NCBI GenBank assembly: GCA_051294375.1
Contig: CM119263.1
Location: 2,318,113-2,382,112 of the forward strand
Source: Paraspadella gotoi
Lineage: Eukaryota > Chaetognatha
DNA length: 64,000 nucleotides
Direction: 5' to 3'
In this document: positions 1 through 46,013 of the stretch, piece by piece
How the letters are laid out: each line of letters begins with the position of its first letter
Position numbering within the stretch: position 1 is the first letter of the stretch
Notes under the pieces: generated by a model
What the model saw: the letters and a program-made list of their open reading frames with translations, nothing else
The model's database searches: none
Told to the model about the DNA's origin: nothing
Translations under genes and position numbers: made by a program

Positions 1-81
1 TCGAGCAGCAACCGGCTTTCGAGACCTTACGACCCTCGTCAGAATCCGCGTAAACAAAAGTATCTCTCTTCTCTCTCTCTT

Positions 82-141
<60 letters not shown>

Positions 142-2435
142 GTAGGAAAAATTTGTGTCAGTTGCCCTTGATAGGTCACTAAAAATTGATTTTATGAAAA
201 ACATTTCAGAAAAGAAGCATAAGTATTTACTCTCAATATGTCTATGTCGTGTATTAAAGATTAACGAATTAAGGATTAATTATTACGAACTATAACTATT
301 ATTATGTTCTTGACTATAATAGTAATAAAAATAGTTTTTCAAAATACCTACGGGACATCGTCCCCTTTCCGGTCTGATCATCAAAACATTTTTTGAAAGG
401 CATTTTTTTTCATTTTCTGGTTCGGGGAAAGGGTTACAAAAAAAAGGGAACGGTCGAGGAGCGGAGATTGCAAAACATGGTAAAAATCGGAGCTGGCATC
501 TTTATAGTTGGTTGATGTTAGTGCGGAGATGGCAAAAAAAAATAAAACGCGGCAAACATCGAGACGAAAGAAAAAGGGAGATGGTGGGCGAAAGAAAAAG
601 CATAAAACGGAATAAAGCGAAGTTTTAAAAAAAAGCAAAAAAAGCAAATCGTGATGGAAGAATCTTTTCAATTTCCTCCTCTTAAAAGTTTTGATCTTCG
701 TTTGATGGGAGGACAAAACGATGAAGGGCGAAACTGAGGACAAAAAAAAAGAGTTTAAGGCGAAAGATGAGGGACAAAATTTAAGATTAAATCGTGAAGG
801 ACAAAGCCTCGAAATACCCGGATGTGAGAGACAAAATTTTGAAAATTGAAGATGTAAGAGACTAAGCGTCAAAAAGCCTGGATATGATAGACAAAGTTTT
901 AAAGTTTCCGGAAGACAGAGACAACGCTTTGAAATGACCGGATGTGATAGACAAAGCCTTGAAATGACCGGATGTCAGAGACAAAGCCTTGAAATTTCCG
1001 GATGTAAGAGTTAAAGCTTCAAAATTCCAGGATGTAAGAGACAAAGCTTCATAATTCCCGGATTAAATACTGAAAATGCACGGATGTGAGATAAACCTAT
1101 TAAAATACCCGTATGTGGTAGAAAGAACATTAAAACTACCCGGATGTCAAAGACGGAACTCGAGATGCGCGTTCCGAATCCGGATCTTCGTTCGAGGACG
1201 ACGACCGATAAAGATTTAACCCGGAAATAGACCGCGGGACAGAAAAAACCCCGCGGGACATAAATCAACCATTCCCCGGAATCTAAGATCGTAAAGAGTT
1301 CCACAACCCAAGAAAAGCAAGAAAAGCAAAAAAAAAAAGTCAAAAAAAGCGGAAAAAGGGAAAGTTCACTCAAGATCGAGAGAACTTACTAAACGTCCCG
1401 GAACGAACCCCCCGTTACCCGGCGAGGACGTGGGGGGGGAGGAAGATGACGACGACGAAGATGACGACGAGGATGACGACGACGACGACGAAGATGACGA
1501 CGACGATGACACTGACATTTTTATTTTTCAATCAGTCACTACGGCATTGAATGTTATCAGTCTCCCAAAAAGCAGTTTATTATGACAAAATGATTAACTT
1601 GTGATTAAAATACAAAGAATCAAGAGCAAAAACTATACGACGACGACAGCGACTAAGACGACGACGACGACGACGACACCATGATGACGACAACGACGAC
1701 TGATTTATTCTCGTCAAGAGACGTCGGAACGAGTCCAACTGTCGAAATATTTCTGCCAACGCATATCAAACATTTTTGTACAAAAGCGAAGGATAAAATG
1801 TTTGCAGAAACTAAATGGTGAATTTTTTAATTCCTTTTCGATTTTTCCTTTTTCTTCACTTCTTTTTCACTTTTTAAATATTTTTAAAGAGAATTTTGAA
1901 CAAATTTAATTTTTTCTTTCGTTTATCATCTCGTCATACTATGTTTTTTTTTACCCACTAATGCGGCTGGCCTGAGGCCACTCTCATTGGCCAAAGGCCA
2001 CCCTCGCTGGCAAAAGGACACTCTTGCAGGCCAAAGACTCTCATTTTACACTTTTGTTTTCTGAAGATAATTCACAAAAAAATCCTAACAGAAAACTCAT
2101 GTCATAATTGTTTTCATTTTATTCTTCTGAAGTCTTGCATTATTTTTCTCTCCTTTCCTAATTGTTTTCTTTTCTTTTCTATATGTTTTCTTTCCTTTCC
2201 TAATTGTTTTATTTACTTTTCAAATTGTTTTTTTTTTTCCTCCTGTCATTTTTCCCCCTTTTATTGTTTTTCCTCGTTTTTTACCAAGCTTGATTCTCTC
2301 TCTCCAACTCAGAGCCAAATTTCTCTTCCACGCGAGAGCTTTAAGGAAATGAATGCATCATAAAACATGAGAGAGAGAAACCACGAAGTCGTTTCGAACA
2401 CATGGGTGATTTTGGCACTCGTTCTCTCTCTCTCT

Positions 2436-2488
<53 letters not shown>

Positions 2489-3033
2489 TCTCTCTCTCTC
2501 TCTCTGTAACGAGTTTTCTTAGCCGAGATAGGGGAAACCAAGTGTTGCATAATCTAATTTGTTCAGGATTGTGAGAAAGAGAAAAGAGAGAGAGAATTGA
2601 ATTGAATTGAATTGAATTGAACAGTACATGACCCTGGACAGCAACTAGTACGTCTAAAAGGTCTTTTGTTTTTCGTTTTAAAATACATGATACTCTGTAA
2701 AAGCGTACGGAATGTCACTAAAGGCGATCATTTACTTAAATTCTCTGTTCATTTGTTTTCCAAACGTTTTCAAATCGTTCAATCAGCTAACATGAGATAC
2801 AATTTGGATTAAGTTACATTAATCAATGTAGAAACCTATTTAACAATGTCAGGGGGATTTGTAAAAAAAAGAGACAATTTCTTTTTCTTTTTTTTTCTTT
2901 TTTTTGTGTTTTTTGTTTGTGTTTTGTGTGTTTTTTTTAAGCAAGTAACATACATTTGAAAATTCAAATAGATTAAGGCTACATATAAATTCTTAAATTG
3001 TAAGAAAACAGTAGAATAACAAATATCACAGAG

Positions 3034-3070
<37 letters not shown>

Positions 3071-3078
3071 CTCCTCAC
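1..3078. other. Non-coding, repeat-rich 5' flank
   Basis: This stretch holds a (TC)n array at 62-138, a 30-bp minisatellite (about 790-1150), (GAC)n-rich stretches at 1441-1515 and 1640-1700, four degenerate copies of a 24-bp GGCCAAAGGCCAC-type unit (1966-2040), a (TC)n array at 2424-2505 and (TTGAA)n at 2596-2621. The terminal exon of the ANKRD6-like gene may lie here, but I could not identify it. Confidence 0.7.
790..1150. repeat. 30-bp minisatellite, about ten copies
   Basis: The unit is close to GAAATGACCGGATGTGATAG followed by ACAAAGCCTT. Copies differ by a few bases and drift to 31-32 bp at the edges. Because the period is a multiple of three it gives a spurious ten-residue repeat ORF on the minus strand (SLTSGHFKAL type), which I do not treat as a gene. 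Confidence 0.85.
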
Positions 3079-37732
<34,654 letters not shown>

Positions 37733-37763
37733 CTGGAAAAGAAGGTGGATAGAGTTAGAGACA

Positions 37764-37814
<51 letters not shown>

Positions 37815-39572
37815 TCCCATTCCCTACTTTTCACACCCCGTCCGAGTTTTTCAACGCGAGTCAAGGATATTTCAATTTGAAAAACCTTTAATTTCTTTAT
37901 TAATCCTAAATTTCTTCGTTTTCTCTAATTTAATTCGACGACGCGGGTCACGAGATTATATCGTCAAAGGTCAAAGGTCAAAGTCCACTCTCCGGCGTCA
38001 CGGTCTCGCGTCACCGTCAAGTCAAGACGGCGTGACAAGTCCTGGGGTGGCCACTGGACGATCGATTAAAACGAGTTACGATTCGAAAAAGAGAAATCAT
38101 CAGCCATATAAATTATAAACATCATTTTTTTTGTGAAAACAATTATTATAAATTCTAATATTTTTCAAGTCTTGACATAAAACTTGTTTGATAATCTTTA
38201 TATATTTTTTTTCTTTGTATATATTAATTTTCTTCTCTTTTTATTTATTTATTCAGACGAAATAGTCACAACCCATCACAACAAATATAGCAGTGGTTGG
38301 CTAATTTCCAATTTATTTTTCTCGAATAAAGAACCAGTAGCAGCGCGAAGAGTTAAATCGATACAAGTCAAAATGGGGAATTTTATTTTATTTAATTAAA
38401 TTCGCTTTAGCTGAAATAATACATCATAATGAAAGTTGTATCGCGTAATTCCATCCTTGCCTTTTCTCGAAGCACTGAGCGTCTGTTTGACCAACGAGAC
38501 TTGAGATAATTTGTAATACTGTTATAATTTAATTCATCCTAGTTATTTGATTCATGAAAAGAAGTAAAAATATTCCACAGGGTGAAACGTAATAGCGTCA
38601 TATTTATCAGACAGAAAGTCACGATAGTTGCATCTGCGCAGTTTCTTTCTCCCCTCCTCGCTCCCCAAGAATATTAACTAGGATAAGAAAGTAAAGTACA
38701 CTGCGGCACAAAAAAAAGTAACCACTTTTTCACATCGAAAACAACCATATCAGATGGCAGAATTCTATAAAGATATAGAAATATAAAACAAAGCTTATTG
38801 AAAGATGAAGCGATTTGTCTAAGTCTAAAAAAATAAAGCAAAGCGTTTGAAAGTTATAAGACGGCAAAGTCGATACAAAAATAAAAAAAATTAGTTTTCG
38901 TCCAAAAGAGTCGACTTTTCCTTATTAAAAACTATTTATATTATGAAATGTTACAAATTTCGAAGTCATAATTTTTTTTATTGAATTCAATTGAATTTGA
39001 AATAAATCTATGAGGCTCCGTTATCTGCCACGACGCAGTCTCACGGTTTAATACGAAAAATATTTCTTTTTTTATCTTTTATTATTATCTTTCCTTTTTT
39101 TCTCTTTCCTTTTTTTTCGATCACTCTTCGTCATCATGCTCCTTTTTTTAAATTTCCTTTCTAAGTATATTATTTATAATTTTATTTCCTGTTTCTTTCT
39201 TTATTTATCCTTTTTTTTTCCCTTCGAACTCATTGTAACCGATTTGTTCCAATTAACTTCGATCTTAATGATTTCAAATTCATTCGATCTTTTCGCTTAA
39301 AAAGAGAGAAATTCTCAGTCGCGATTTGTGACTTCAACTCTGATCGTCAAACGTTTGAATACAAAATTGAAAAAAAATATATTAAAATAAAAAATACTGA
39401 ATGAATTTTCTTGAGTTTACCTGTTAATATTTAATAATAGTCAAATAGAAAAGTCACAACAACTATTTTTTTGTCTTCACAACGAAGTTTAAATTATTCA
39501 TCGTTGCATCCGTAAAAAAAAAAGAACAATCCTCTCTGTCTCCATCTGCGCCTTCGAACGACGACGACGACG
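37733..39572. other. Region upstream of the first seen ankyrin exon
   Basis: It contains (TC)n at 37767-37813 and a direct-repeat word AGGTCAAAGGTCA at 37968-37980. The rest is AT-rich. I searched the minus strand for the missing first ankyrin repeat and start codon and found neither. Confidence 0.5.
37968..37980 (+). promoter_or_regulatory. Perfect DR1 nuclear-receptor-type half-site pair
   Basis: AGGTCA-A-AGGTCA is the consensus for RXR, HNF4 or COUP-type receptors. It may be chance, since it sits in a short AAGGTCA tandem. No other regulatory context is visible. Confidence 0.25.
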
Positions 39573-39713
39573 ATGACGCCGACGTATTTCCTCGCGCTCC
39601 TCCTGGCGGCAAAGTGGGCGTGGCCGGTGTCGGCGCGCCATCTTTGCGACGAAGATTGCGAGCGACGAAAGTTCGTGGGAGTGAAGGCAAGTCGGGTGAC
39701 CTTGTGGAGATGA
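39573..39713 (+). CDS. Short ORF with signal-peptide-like start
   Basis: The 46-codon ORF starts MTPTYFLALLLAAKWAWPVS, which has a hydrophobic core and a plausible cleavage site after VSA. Two Cys (HLCDEDCERRKFVGVK) follow. It could be a tiny secreted protein, or a first exon spliced at AAG/GCAAGT (a GC donor) or GG/GTGACC. The minus strand also reads as a Ser-rich ORF, and the ATG lies in a (GAC)n stretch. Confidence is therefore low. Confidence 0.35.
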   Translation: MTPTYFLALLLAAKWAWPVSARHLCDEDCERRKFVGVKASRVTLWR

Positions 39714-39959
39714 CCTGTGACCTGCGAGATCTTTTGACAAGTGACCAGTGAGAATGACCTGACATCAAAAGGTCAAATGGAAAAAACAAACGAAGTTCAT
39801 TGATTTTTTTTTCTTCTCTCCGATTTTCCCTGTGATTCAAGGCTTCAGAGCTTGAGGTTTGATTTTTTAACCAAAATTTATTTTGGTTTTATAAAAAAAT
39901 TACCAGACTAATAAAAACTCAGACGTATGGTTTCNNNNNNNNNNNNNNNNNNNNNNNNN

Positions 39960-40290
39960 AAACGTTAAAGAGAGAAATTCTTACTTCTTCTGCTATCCGA
40001 CTTTATTTTTCGACCAAAAGGGAGATTCCGGACGAACCACTGACAGATCCGGGATCTACCAAGGCACTCGATCCGGTCCAACAAGCCGGAAAAATCGATG
40101 AAACCGAGCCGAATCGAAACGGGATGCTCTGCCGAGAATAATGCGGGGATTTCCCTCCAGGCGAAGGCGAGAGCAAAAAACAAAAGGCGTCGGGAAGGAG
40201 AAGGAAAACCTGGCGGAAAAAAGGAAAAAGTGGAGAGGAAAAATTCCGACAAGTGAGCAACGTTGGCCATTTAAAATAAATGAAGTGGCG
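39960..40290 (+). pseudogene. Decayed copy of gene P 3' end
   Basis: The plus strand matches the last 110 or so codons of gene P (58254-58570, minus) in reverse orientation, but single-base indels break the frame. It begins right at a 25-N gap (39935-39959). It may be assembly noise and not a real pseudogene. Confidence 0.65.
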
Positions 40291-41520
40291 GTAAAAAAAA
40301 CTATTTAGATATAGGTGCAAATTACGAAATGATATCATATTTTTATGACAGTGTTATGTATAGCTCGTATTGCATATATATATTAATGCTTTACTCTTTG
40401 TTTTATATTATTAACCTTTGGTTTCATCCTTAATTTAAGAAACTGAAGCGAGATTCTCATTTGTGCCTAATATCTTAAGTAAGTCCGCATAATTTAGGTA
40501 CAAAATGCGGAAGAGAAGCGATATCCCTTACTTGACTAGGCAGTTTCGATCTAAGATTGACGTGAGTTTTTGAAAACATCGTTTTAATTAAATAAAATCC
40601 CGAAAACTTTTTTTTTTGTTAAGACGCCCTTCATCATTAAAAAGAACTGGAGCGTTTCTTTTAAAACTGTAATTAAAATGACAAAACGAAAATAATACTT
40701 GACAGACCGAAGGTTGAACGAGTTTTATTGATTGACGAACAAACTGTCATTAATTTTGGAGGGAATTTGAAAAGTCCCGGCTTATATATTCAAAAGGTTC
40801 AAAAAAGTCGCAGGTAAAAATTGTCGGCCTTATTTTCTCAAACGCCAAAATTTCAATCTTAACATTCGAAAATTGCGAGCAGTTTTAAGTTTGGACGAAT
40901 AGATTAGAGTTAGGATTAGGCTGAAGAATATGTTTAAGTATTACATTAAGTATTTACGTTTATGGATTGTGATTAGGGTTAGAGATTAAGCATGTAAGTT
41001 AAAAGATTAAGTTGAAGGGGATTAGTTATGGTAAAGCTTTAAGGATTAAGAATAGGTTTTGCTTACTACGGTTTGAAACCAACATTATGGTTAAAATTAT
41101 ATGGATGTAAATGAAGTTCAGTGATTAAAGGAACCGAAATACAGGCTAATCGAAAAGGAGAGCCGAATCGTCTTAAACAACTTGTAAAGTCGCATTTCCG
41201 TAAAAAATTCTCAAAAAAAGGTTCACGCGAATCAACCGCAATCACAGAATCCACAGAATCACCGAATCACCGAATCAACATTCTTCGATTCATTCTAGTT
41301 CACAATTTTCGAAATTTTATCGAACAACGAAAAATTTGCTTCGGATTTTGCAAGTAAATGTGTTCTCCGCTGTACGCCCTTTGCTAAGGCGACCAACTCG
41401 ACAGCAATTAAAGAGGTTTTACTGTCCTCATGAGAGTTACTTCATCCACTCTGCAGATTTATGACTTAAGTCGCCGTAAAAACTTGACTTTTCTTTATCT
41501 GGAAAAACTAGGAAGAGAAA
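40291..41520 (+). repeat. Spacer copy 1 of the duplicated locus
   Basis: The 1.2-kb non-coding stretch recurs at 51.9-53.1 kb (same orientation, noisy) and at 57.15-58.25 kb (inverted). Shared landmarks are CGATCTAAGATTGACGTGAG, TCATCATTAAAAAG and a run of CACCGAATCA decamers. Confidence 0.75.
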
Positions 41521-41539
41521 TGTGAAGAACAGGGCGAGC

Positions 41540-41889
41540 GTGATAAAGAGAGAGAGAGAGAGAGAGGGAGGGAGGGAGAGAGAGAGAGAGAGAGAGAAGA
41601 GGAGGAGGGAGGGGAGGAGAGAGAAGGCAGGCGAAAGAAGAGAGAGAGAGAGAAAGACGAGAGGGAGAAACTTTAATCAGCGTCCTTGACCATTTTTTTC
41701 CAGACTTTTCAACTCAAGATTCCCTGAATAAAATAAAGAAATAAAAAGAAAGAAGGAACTAAATTTCAACATGATTTCGTTGCGAAAGAAAACATTTTAT
41801 TAAAAAAAAAACGAGATTTCGCTGAAGGCGAGGAGCAGATGGCATCGTGAGAAAGAGAGAGAGATTGAAGAGAAAGAGAGAGAGAGAGA

Positions 41890-41920
<31 letters not shown>

Positions 41921-42225
41921 AGAGGAGGAGGAGGGAGGGAGGGAGAAAGGGAGAGAGAGAGAGAGAAAGAGAGAGAGGGAAGGAGAGAAGAGGCAGGGGA
42001 AAGAGAGAGAGAGAGAGAAAGACAGAGAGGGAGAAACTTTATCAGACGTCCTGAATTTTCGATTCAATCAAGATGAAAAAATAAGAAATAGAAAGAAAAA
42101 AACTAAATTTCAAATGATTTTCCGTTGCGAAGAAAACATTTATTAAAAAAAAAACGAATTTCGCTGAGCGGAAGGAGCAGATGGCATCGTGAGAAAGAGA
42201 GAGAGAGAGAAGAGAGAGAGAGATT

Positions 42226-42240
<15 letters not shown>
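41540..42240. repeat. Two copies of a GA-plus-poly(A) unit of about 300 bp
   Basis: Each unit has a (GA)n tract, then GGAGAAACTTTATCAG, CTTTTCAACTCAAGATT, an AT-rich AAATAAAGAAA part, TTTCGTTGCGAAGAAAACA, poly(A) and GCAGATGGCATCGTGAGAAA. About ten copies or part copies lie between 41.5 and 57.0 kb. Confidence 0.8.
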
Positions 42241-42259
<19 letters not shown>

Positions 42260-43139
42260 GACAGAGACACAAACTCAGCGTCATCTAACAGCGACGGTCA
42301 TACATATCGCAAAGCGTATTCGTCTCCGGCAAATCGTCGCCGATTTTTCCCGTGGATGTAGGCGGAAGAGGGAAGCGGCCGTGCCGGGTGTCGACGGCCC
42401 AGGGCAGCCGTCTGGGCTGTCGAATGACCATCATCCATCCGTAGTAAACGTGACTTTTTATCTGGAAACTAGTGAGGATGTGAGGCACGTCGATCAAAGA
42501 AAAGAAGTTAGAGAGAGGCATGATAGCGTAGATTCATGCAGTCTAGCCTTAGCCCTTATTATAGTTTAGATTTGGGAGGATTTGGGGATTTAGAGCGCAT
42601 GAGTGGAATAGAGCAGAGAGATATAGAATGGACATATTGGGAACTTCAAATAGCGTTTAATCTCTTATTGTCCGACTTTTCATCAAATTGTCATTCCTGA
42701 AATAATAAAAATAAAGAAGGACTATTCAAGATTTTAAGAAAACAAATATAAAAAGAATTCCTACAGGAGAATGGCCATCTGGAAAAGAGAGGATAAGAGA
42801 AGGGGGAGGAAAGGGGGAGGAAGAGAGGAGGGGGGGGAGGAGAAAGAGAGGAGGAGAAAAGCAGGGGAGAGGGGAGAGAAGAAGAATTTACAGCGTCCAA
42901 AAAAAAGAGAAAACTTTTAAATGATTCGCAAAGTAAAAAAAAACGATTCGAGCGAGGCAGATGGCACGTAAAAAGAAGAGAGTGAGAAATGACGAAGAAC
43001 AACAAGAGCAATCGTCTCTAGCGACTCATACATTGGCAAAATTTGTCCGGACTTCCGGCTTCCCGGAGTAAGGCGGGAGAAGCGGCCGTCCTTCCGGCCG
43101 GGTTGGCGATCCATCCATCCGTGGATGGGACGACGTGCC

Positions 43140-43450
43140 TTGAGCTCTCATGATTAAAGTGAAACCAATTCTCTGTCGTCTTAGCCATGCCTTTGCTCTG
43201 CTTAGTCAGTCTTTAATGATTATTTTGTCCATTTAGTGCTATCTTGCATACTCTTTTTTAAATCAATGTCATCGTTTAACTTCTATTATTATTCATGTCC
43301 TTTTATTCTAAAAAAATAACACACTCTTTATTTTGCCATATGTCTCTTTGACGCTTTGTCACTCCCCTCTCCATTGACAATCCCTTTTCCCGTTTTCTCT
43401 TGACCGCTACCTTTACCCATGGATTCATGTCGTTAAGGATAAAAGTCGAA
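43140..43450. other. Intron-like stretch of the left gene T copy
   Basis: This AT-rich stretch contains TTTGCCATATGTCTCTTTGACGC-type sequence and aligns loosely with the intron at 47.75-47.99 kb. Nothing else is seen. Confidence 0.4.
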
Positions 43451-44961
43451 CTCGCCCTCTCGTCGTGTTGTTGTGTTGTCGTTGTTTTTCCCCTCCCGTC
43501 GTCGACGAATTCTTCGTAGATCTTCGTTTCCGTTTCGGTCTCCCTCCTCCTCCTCCTCCGTCCTCTTTAACTACTTCCTCACCTCTTCTCTTCGTCTTTG
43601 GTTGAATCCCTCATCTTCTTTCTTCTTCTTCTTCTTCTCTTCTTCTTTCCTTCTCCATCTTCTACTTCACACCAATACGATTTCTTCCTGATCCTTCTCT
43701 TCCTTCCTCCTCCTCCTCCTCCTCCTCCTCAACCACAGAAGATGATTCACCTGCGTTTGTCTCAACTTCTCTCCTCGGCTCAACTTCCACCACTTCCGCC
43801 GTCCGTGCGGAGATCGTCTCCTCGAGTGGTTGAATCTCAACTTCTTCCGTCGAATCGTCTTTTTCGTCCATCTCCTTCTCTCCTTTGTCTCCTTCTTTTT
43901 CTTCTTTCCTCCTTCCGGCTTTCTTCTCCGCTTCGTCAACATCCTCTTCGTCACTATGCGGTCATCGTCGTCGCTGTCGTCGTCGTCGCTGTCGTCATCG
44001 TCGCTATATCGTCGTCGGCTGTCATCGTCGCTGTCATCGTCGTCCGCTGTCATCGTCGTCGCTGTCGTCATCGTCGCTGAAGTCATCTTCGCTATCGTCA
44101 TCGTCGCTGTCGTTGTCATCATCTTTTTTTATTTCGTACACTATCGTCGTCGTCGTGGTCCTCGTCACTTTGGTCGACCAACTCACATCGCATCGTCTTT
44201 CTTCGCTGTCGTCATCGTCGTCGTCGTCTTCGTCGTCGACGTTTTTTCTTTCTCGTCATATCCATCATCATTCCTCATCATCATCATCGATCATCATTTT
44301 CATCATCTATCATCATATCATCATCATCATCATCATCATCCTCCAAGTCCGTATGTAGACTAACGATTCGATCTCTCCGAAACCAACTCTTTGCATCCGA
44401 GTTTCTCGCGTCGAAAAAACGACAGAGGCGACGCGCCTCACCCGATCGAAATCGCGGCGCCAAAAGGTGAGGGAGACCTGGAAAAATTAATTGGGGTGAG
44501 GGATGGAAGTGAGTGAGGATTCGACCAATCGGCGACAGGATTCGAATCGAATTCGACCAATCGAGAGTCAACAAACATTCAACCATCAGAGAGTATTTGA
44601 ATATTAGAAAGCTTAATATACAAGATTTTCGACCAATCAGAAACCCGACGAAACGAATCGACTAGACCAATCAGCATCCTTCCGCCAAACCGTCTCTCTC
44701 TCACCTCCGTCTTTGCGCCTCTGAATTCCTGCGTCCAATTCCTCAGCAGCGCCGCGTCGGCGAAGTGGCAGCCGCATACGGCGCCGAGATTCGCTTGCCT
44801 CCTCGCGGGTTTGAGGATTCGCATCCTGAAGGATCGCTCCAAGAACAATAGGAGCAGACGTGGGGAACCTTAAGGAGCGATGGGAGAAAGAAAATAGTGG
44901 GAAGAAAAAATGGAGGAAAGAAAATGATATTTAATATTAGTATTAATTAATATTTAATATT

Positions 44962-44995
44962 TATGAAATTGGTACAACCAATATTAAAATTATCC
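44962..44995 (-). repeat. Dispersed 34-bp hairpin element, copy 3
   Basis: The copy lies in the intron of the left gene T copy. The fourth copy at 46210-46243 is its palindromic partner. Confidence 0.8.
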
Positions 44996-45309
44996 TGGAA
45001 AACACTCAAGCTGATTTCAGGCCAGAAACCCGTTCCATGACTGCTAGAGGGAGTTTGCAGCCAATACAGCCATGGAGCAGTCCTCAGCAACAGTAAATCC
45101 CGACACTCCCCTGACTCCTACTAATCCTCCGATCCCCGCCACTCCCCTCACCCCGCTATTCCGATCCCCTGAACCCTGCACTCACCTGCTTCCACTTTAA
45201 GATAAGTCTCCATTTTCTTTCTTCTTCCAAATTTTCGATCTTTTCTTCCAAATTCCGTCACTTTGTCTTCATCCCGTCGTTGAGTTCCCTCATTCCCAGG
45301 ATGACCTCC

Positions 45310-45889
45310 TGGGGAATAACAATATTTAACAATGAATAATATATAATAAACGATGTCATAAATTTAATAAATAATATTTACGTCTCTGCTTGAAATTCCG
45401 TTTCGCATGATTGAAAAATTTACTTTGAAGATCGAATAGAATCATTTCCGAGAATAAATTCATCCAGAATAGAATTCAATTCGAGAATAAATTCAATTCC
45501 GAGAATAGAATTCAATTCCGAGAAATTTGCGTATTGAAATACAAAAAGAAGCTTTCTCAATTATGCGAATTGAATTTAAGATATGAAAACATGAAATTAA
45601 AAAAACATTATATTAAATTCAATTCGCATAATTGAGAAAGCTTCTTTTTGTATTTAATACGCAATTCTCGGAATTGAATTCTATTCTCGGAATTGAATTC
45701 TATTCTCGGAATTGAATTCTATTCTCGGAATTGAATTCTATTCTCGGAAATGAATTCTATTCGATCTTTCAAAGTAATTTTTTCAATCATGCGAAACGGA
45801 ATTTCAAGCAGAGACGTAGAATATTATTTATTAAATTTATGACATCGTTTATTATATATTATTCATTGTTAAATATTGTTATTCCCCAG
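45310..45889. repeat. Palindrome centre with about 30-bp loop
   Basis: The left arm up to 45587 (ending CTCAATTATGCGAATTGAATTTA) is the reverse complement of the right arm from about 45613. The arms carry three to five copies of a 20-bp unit containing GAATTCAATTCCGAGAATA. The similarity continues outwards for at least 2 kb through all gene T exons. Confidence 0.9.
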
Positions 45890-46013
45890 GAGGTCATCCT
45901 GGGAATGAGGGAACTCAACGACGGGATGAAGACAAAGTTGACGAATTTGGAAGAAAAGATCGAAAATTTGGAAGAAGAAAGAAAATGGAGACTTATCTTT
46001 AAAGTGGAAGCAG
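45890..46013 (+). CDS. Gene T exon: coiled coil
   Basis: The acceptor is TTATTCCCCAG and the donor GCAG/GTGAGT (phase 1). The product EVILGMRELNDGMKTKLTNL and EEKIENLEEERKWRLIFKVE is a heptad-like helix ending in W-x-L-x-F. Confidence 0.78.

Larger units (their letters stand above)
42270..45308 (-). pseudogene. Gene T, left inverted copy (damaged)
   Basis: In the minus sense this copy has the coiled-coil exon (45308-45186), the Cys/Trp exon (44868-44705), the SWF exon start at 44477, the Asp-rich and Glu-rich insert (about 44350-43450), and noisy versions of the last exon near 43130-43030 and 42470-42280. Small indels break the frame relative to the right copy. For example, the coiled-coil exon has 123 bp here and 124 bp on the right. 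The last part shows a C-terminal end MTVAVR before a stop, which the right copy lacks. It is a real duplicate or an assembly copy of 45890-48166. Confidence 0.6.

Noticed and set aside
43598-44363. Ser/Arg-rich plus-strand ORFs opposite the left gene T acidic exon
   Set aside because: They are antisense shadows of Asp/Glu codons. The right-hand copy shows the coding strand.
45890-46013. TRAF-type coiled coil followed by a MATH domain
   Set aside because: The helix and following W-x-L-x-F suggested TRAF, but the downstream Cys-rich, SWF and GWMMVID-CPW motifs do not fit a MATH fold as I know it.
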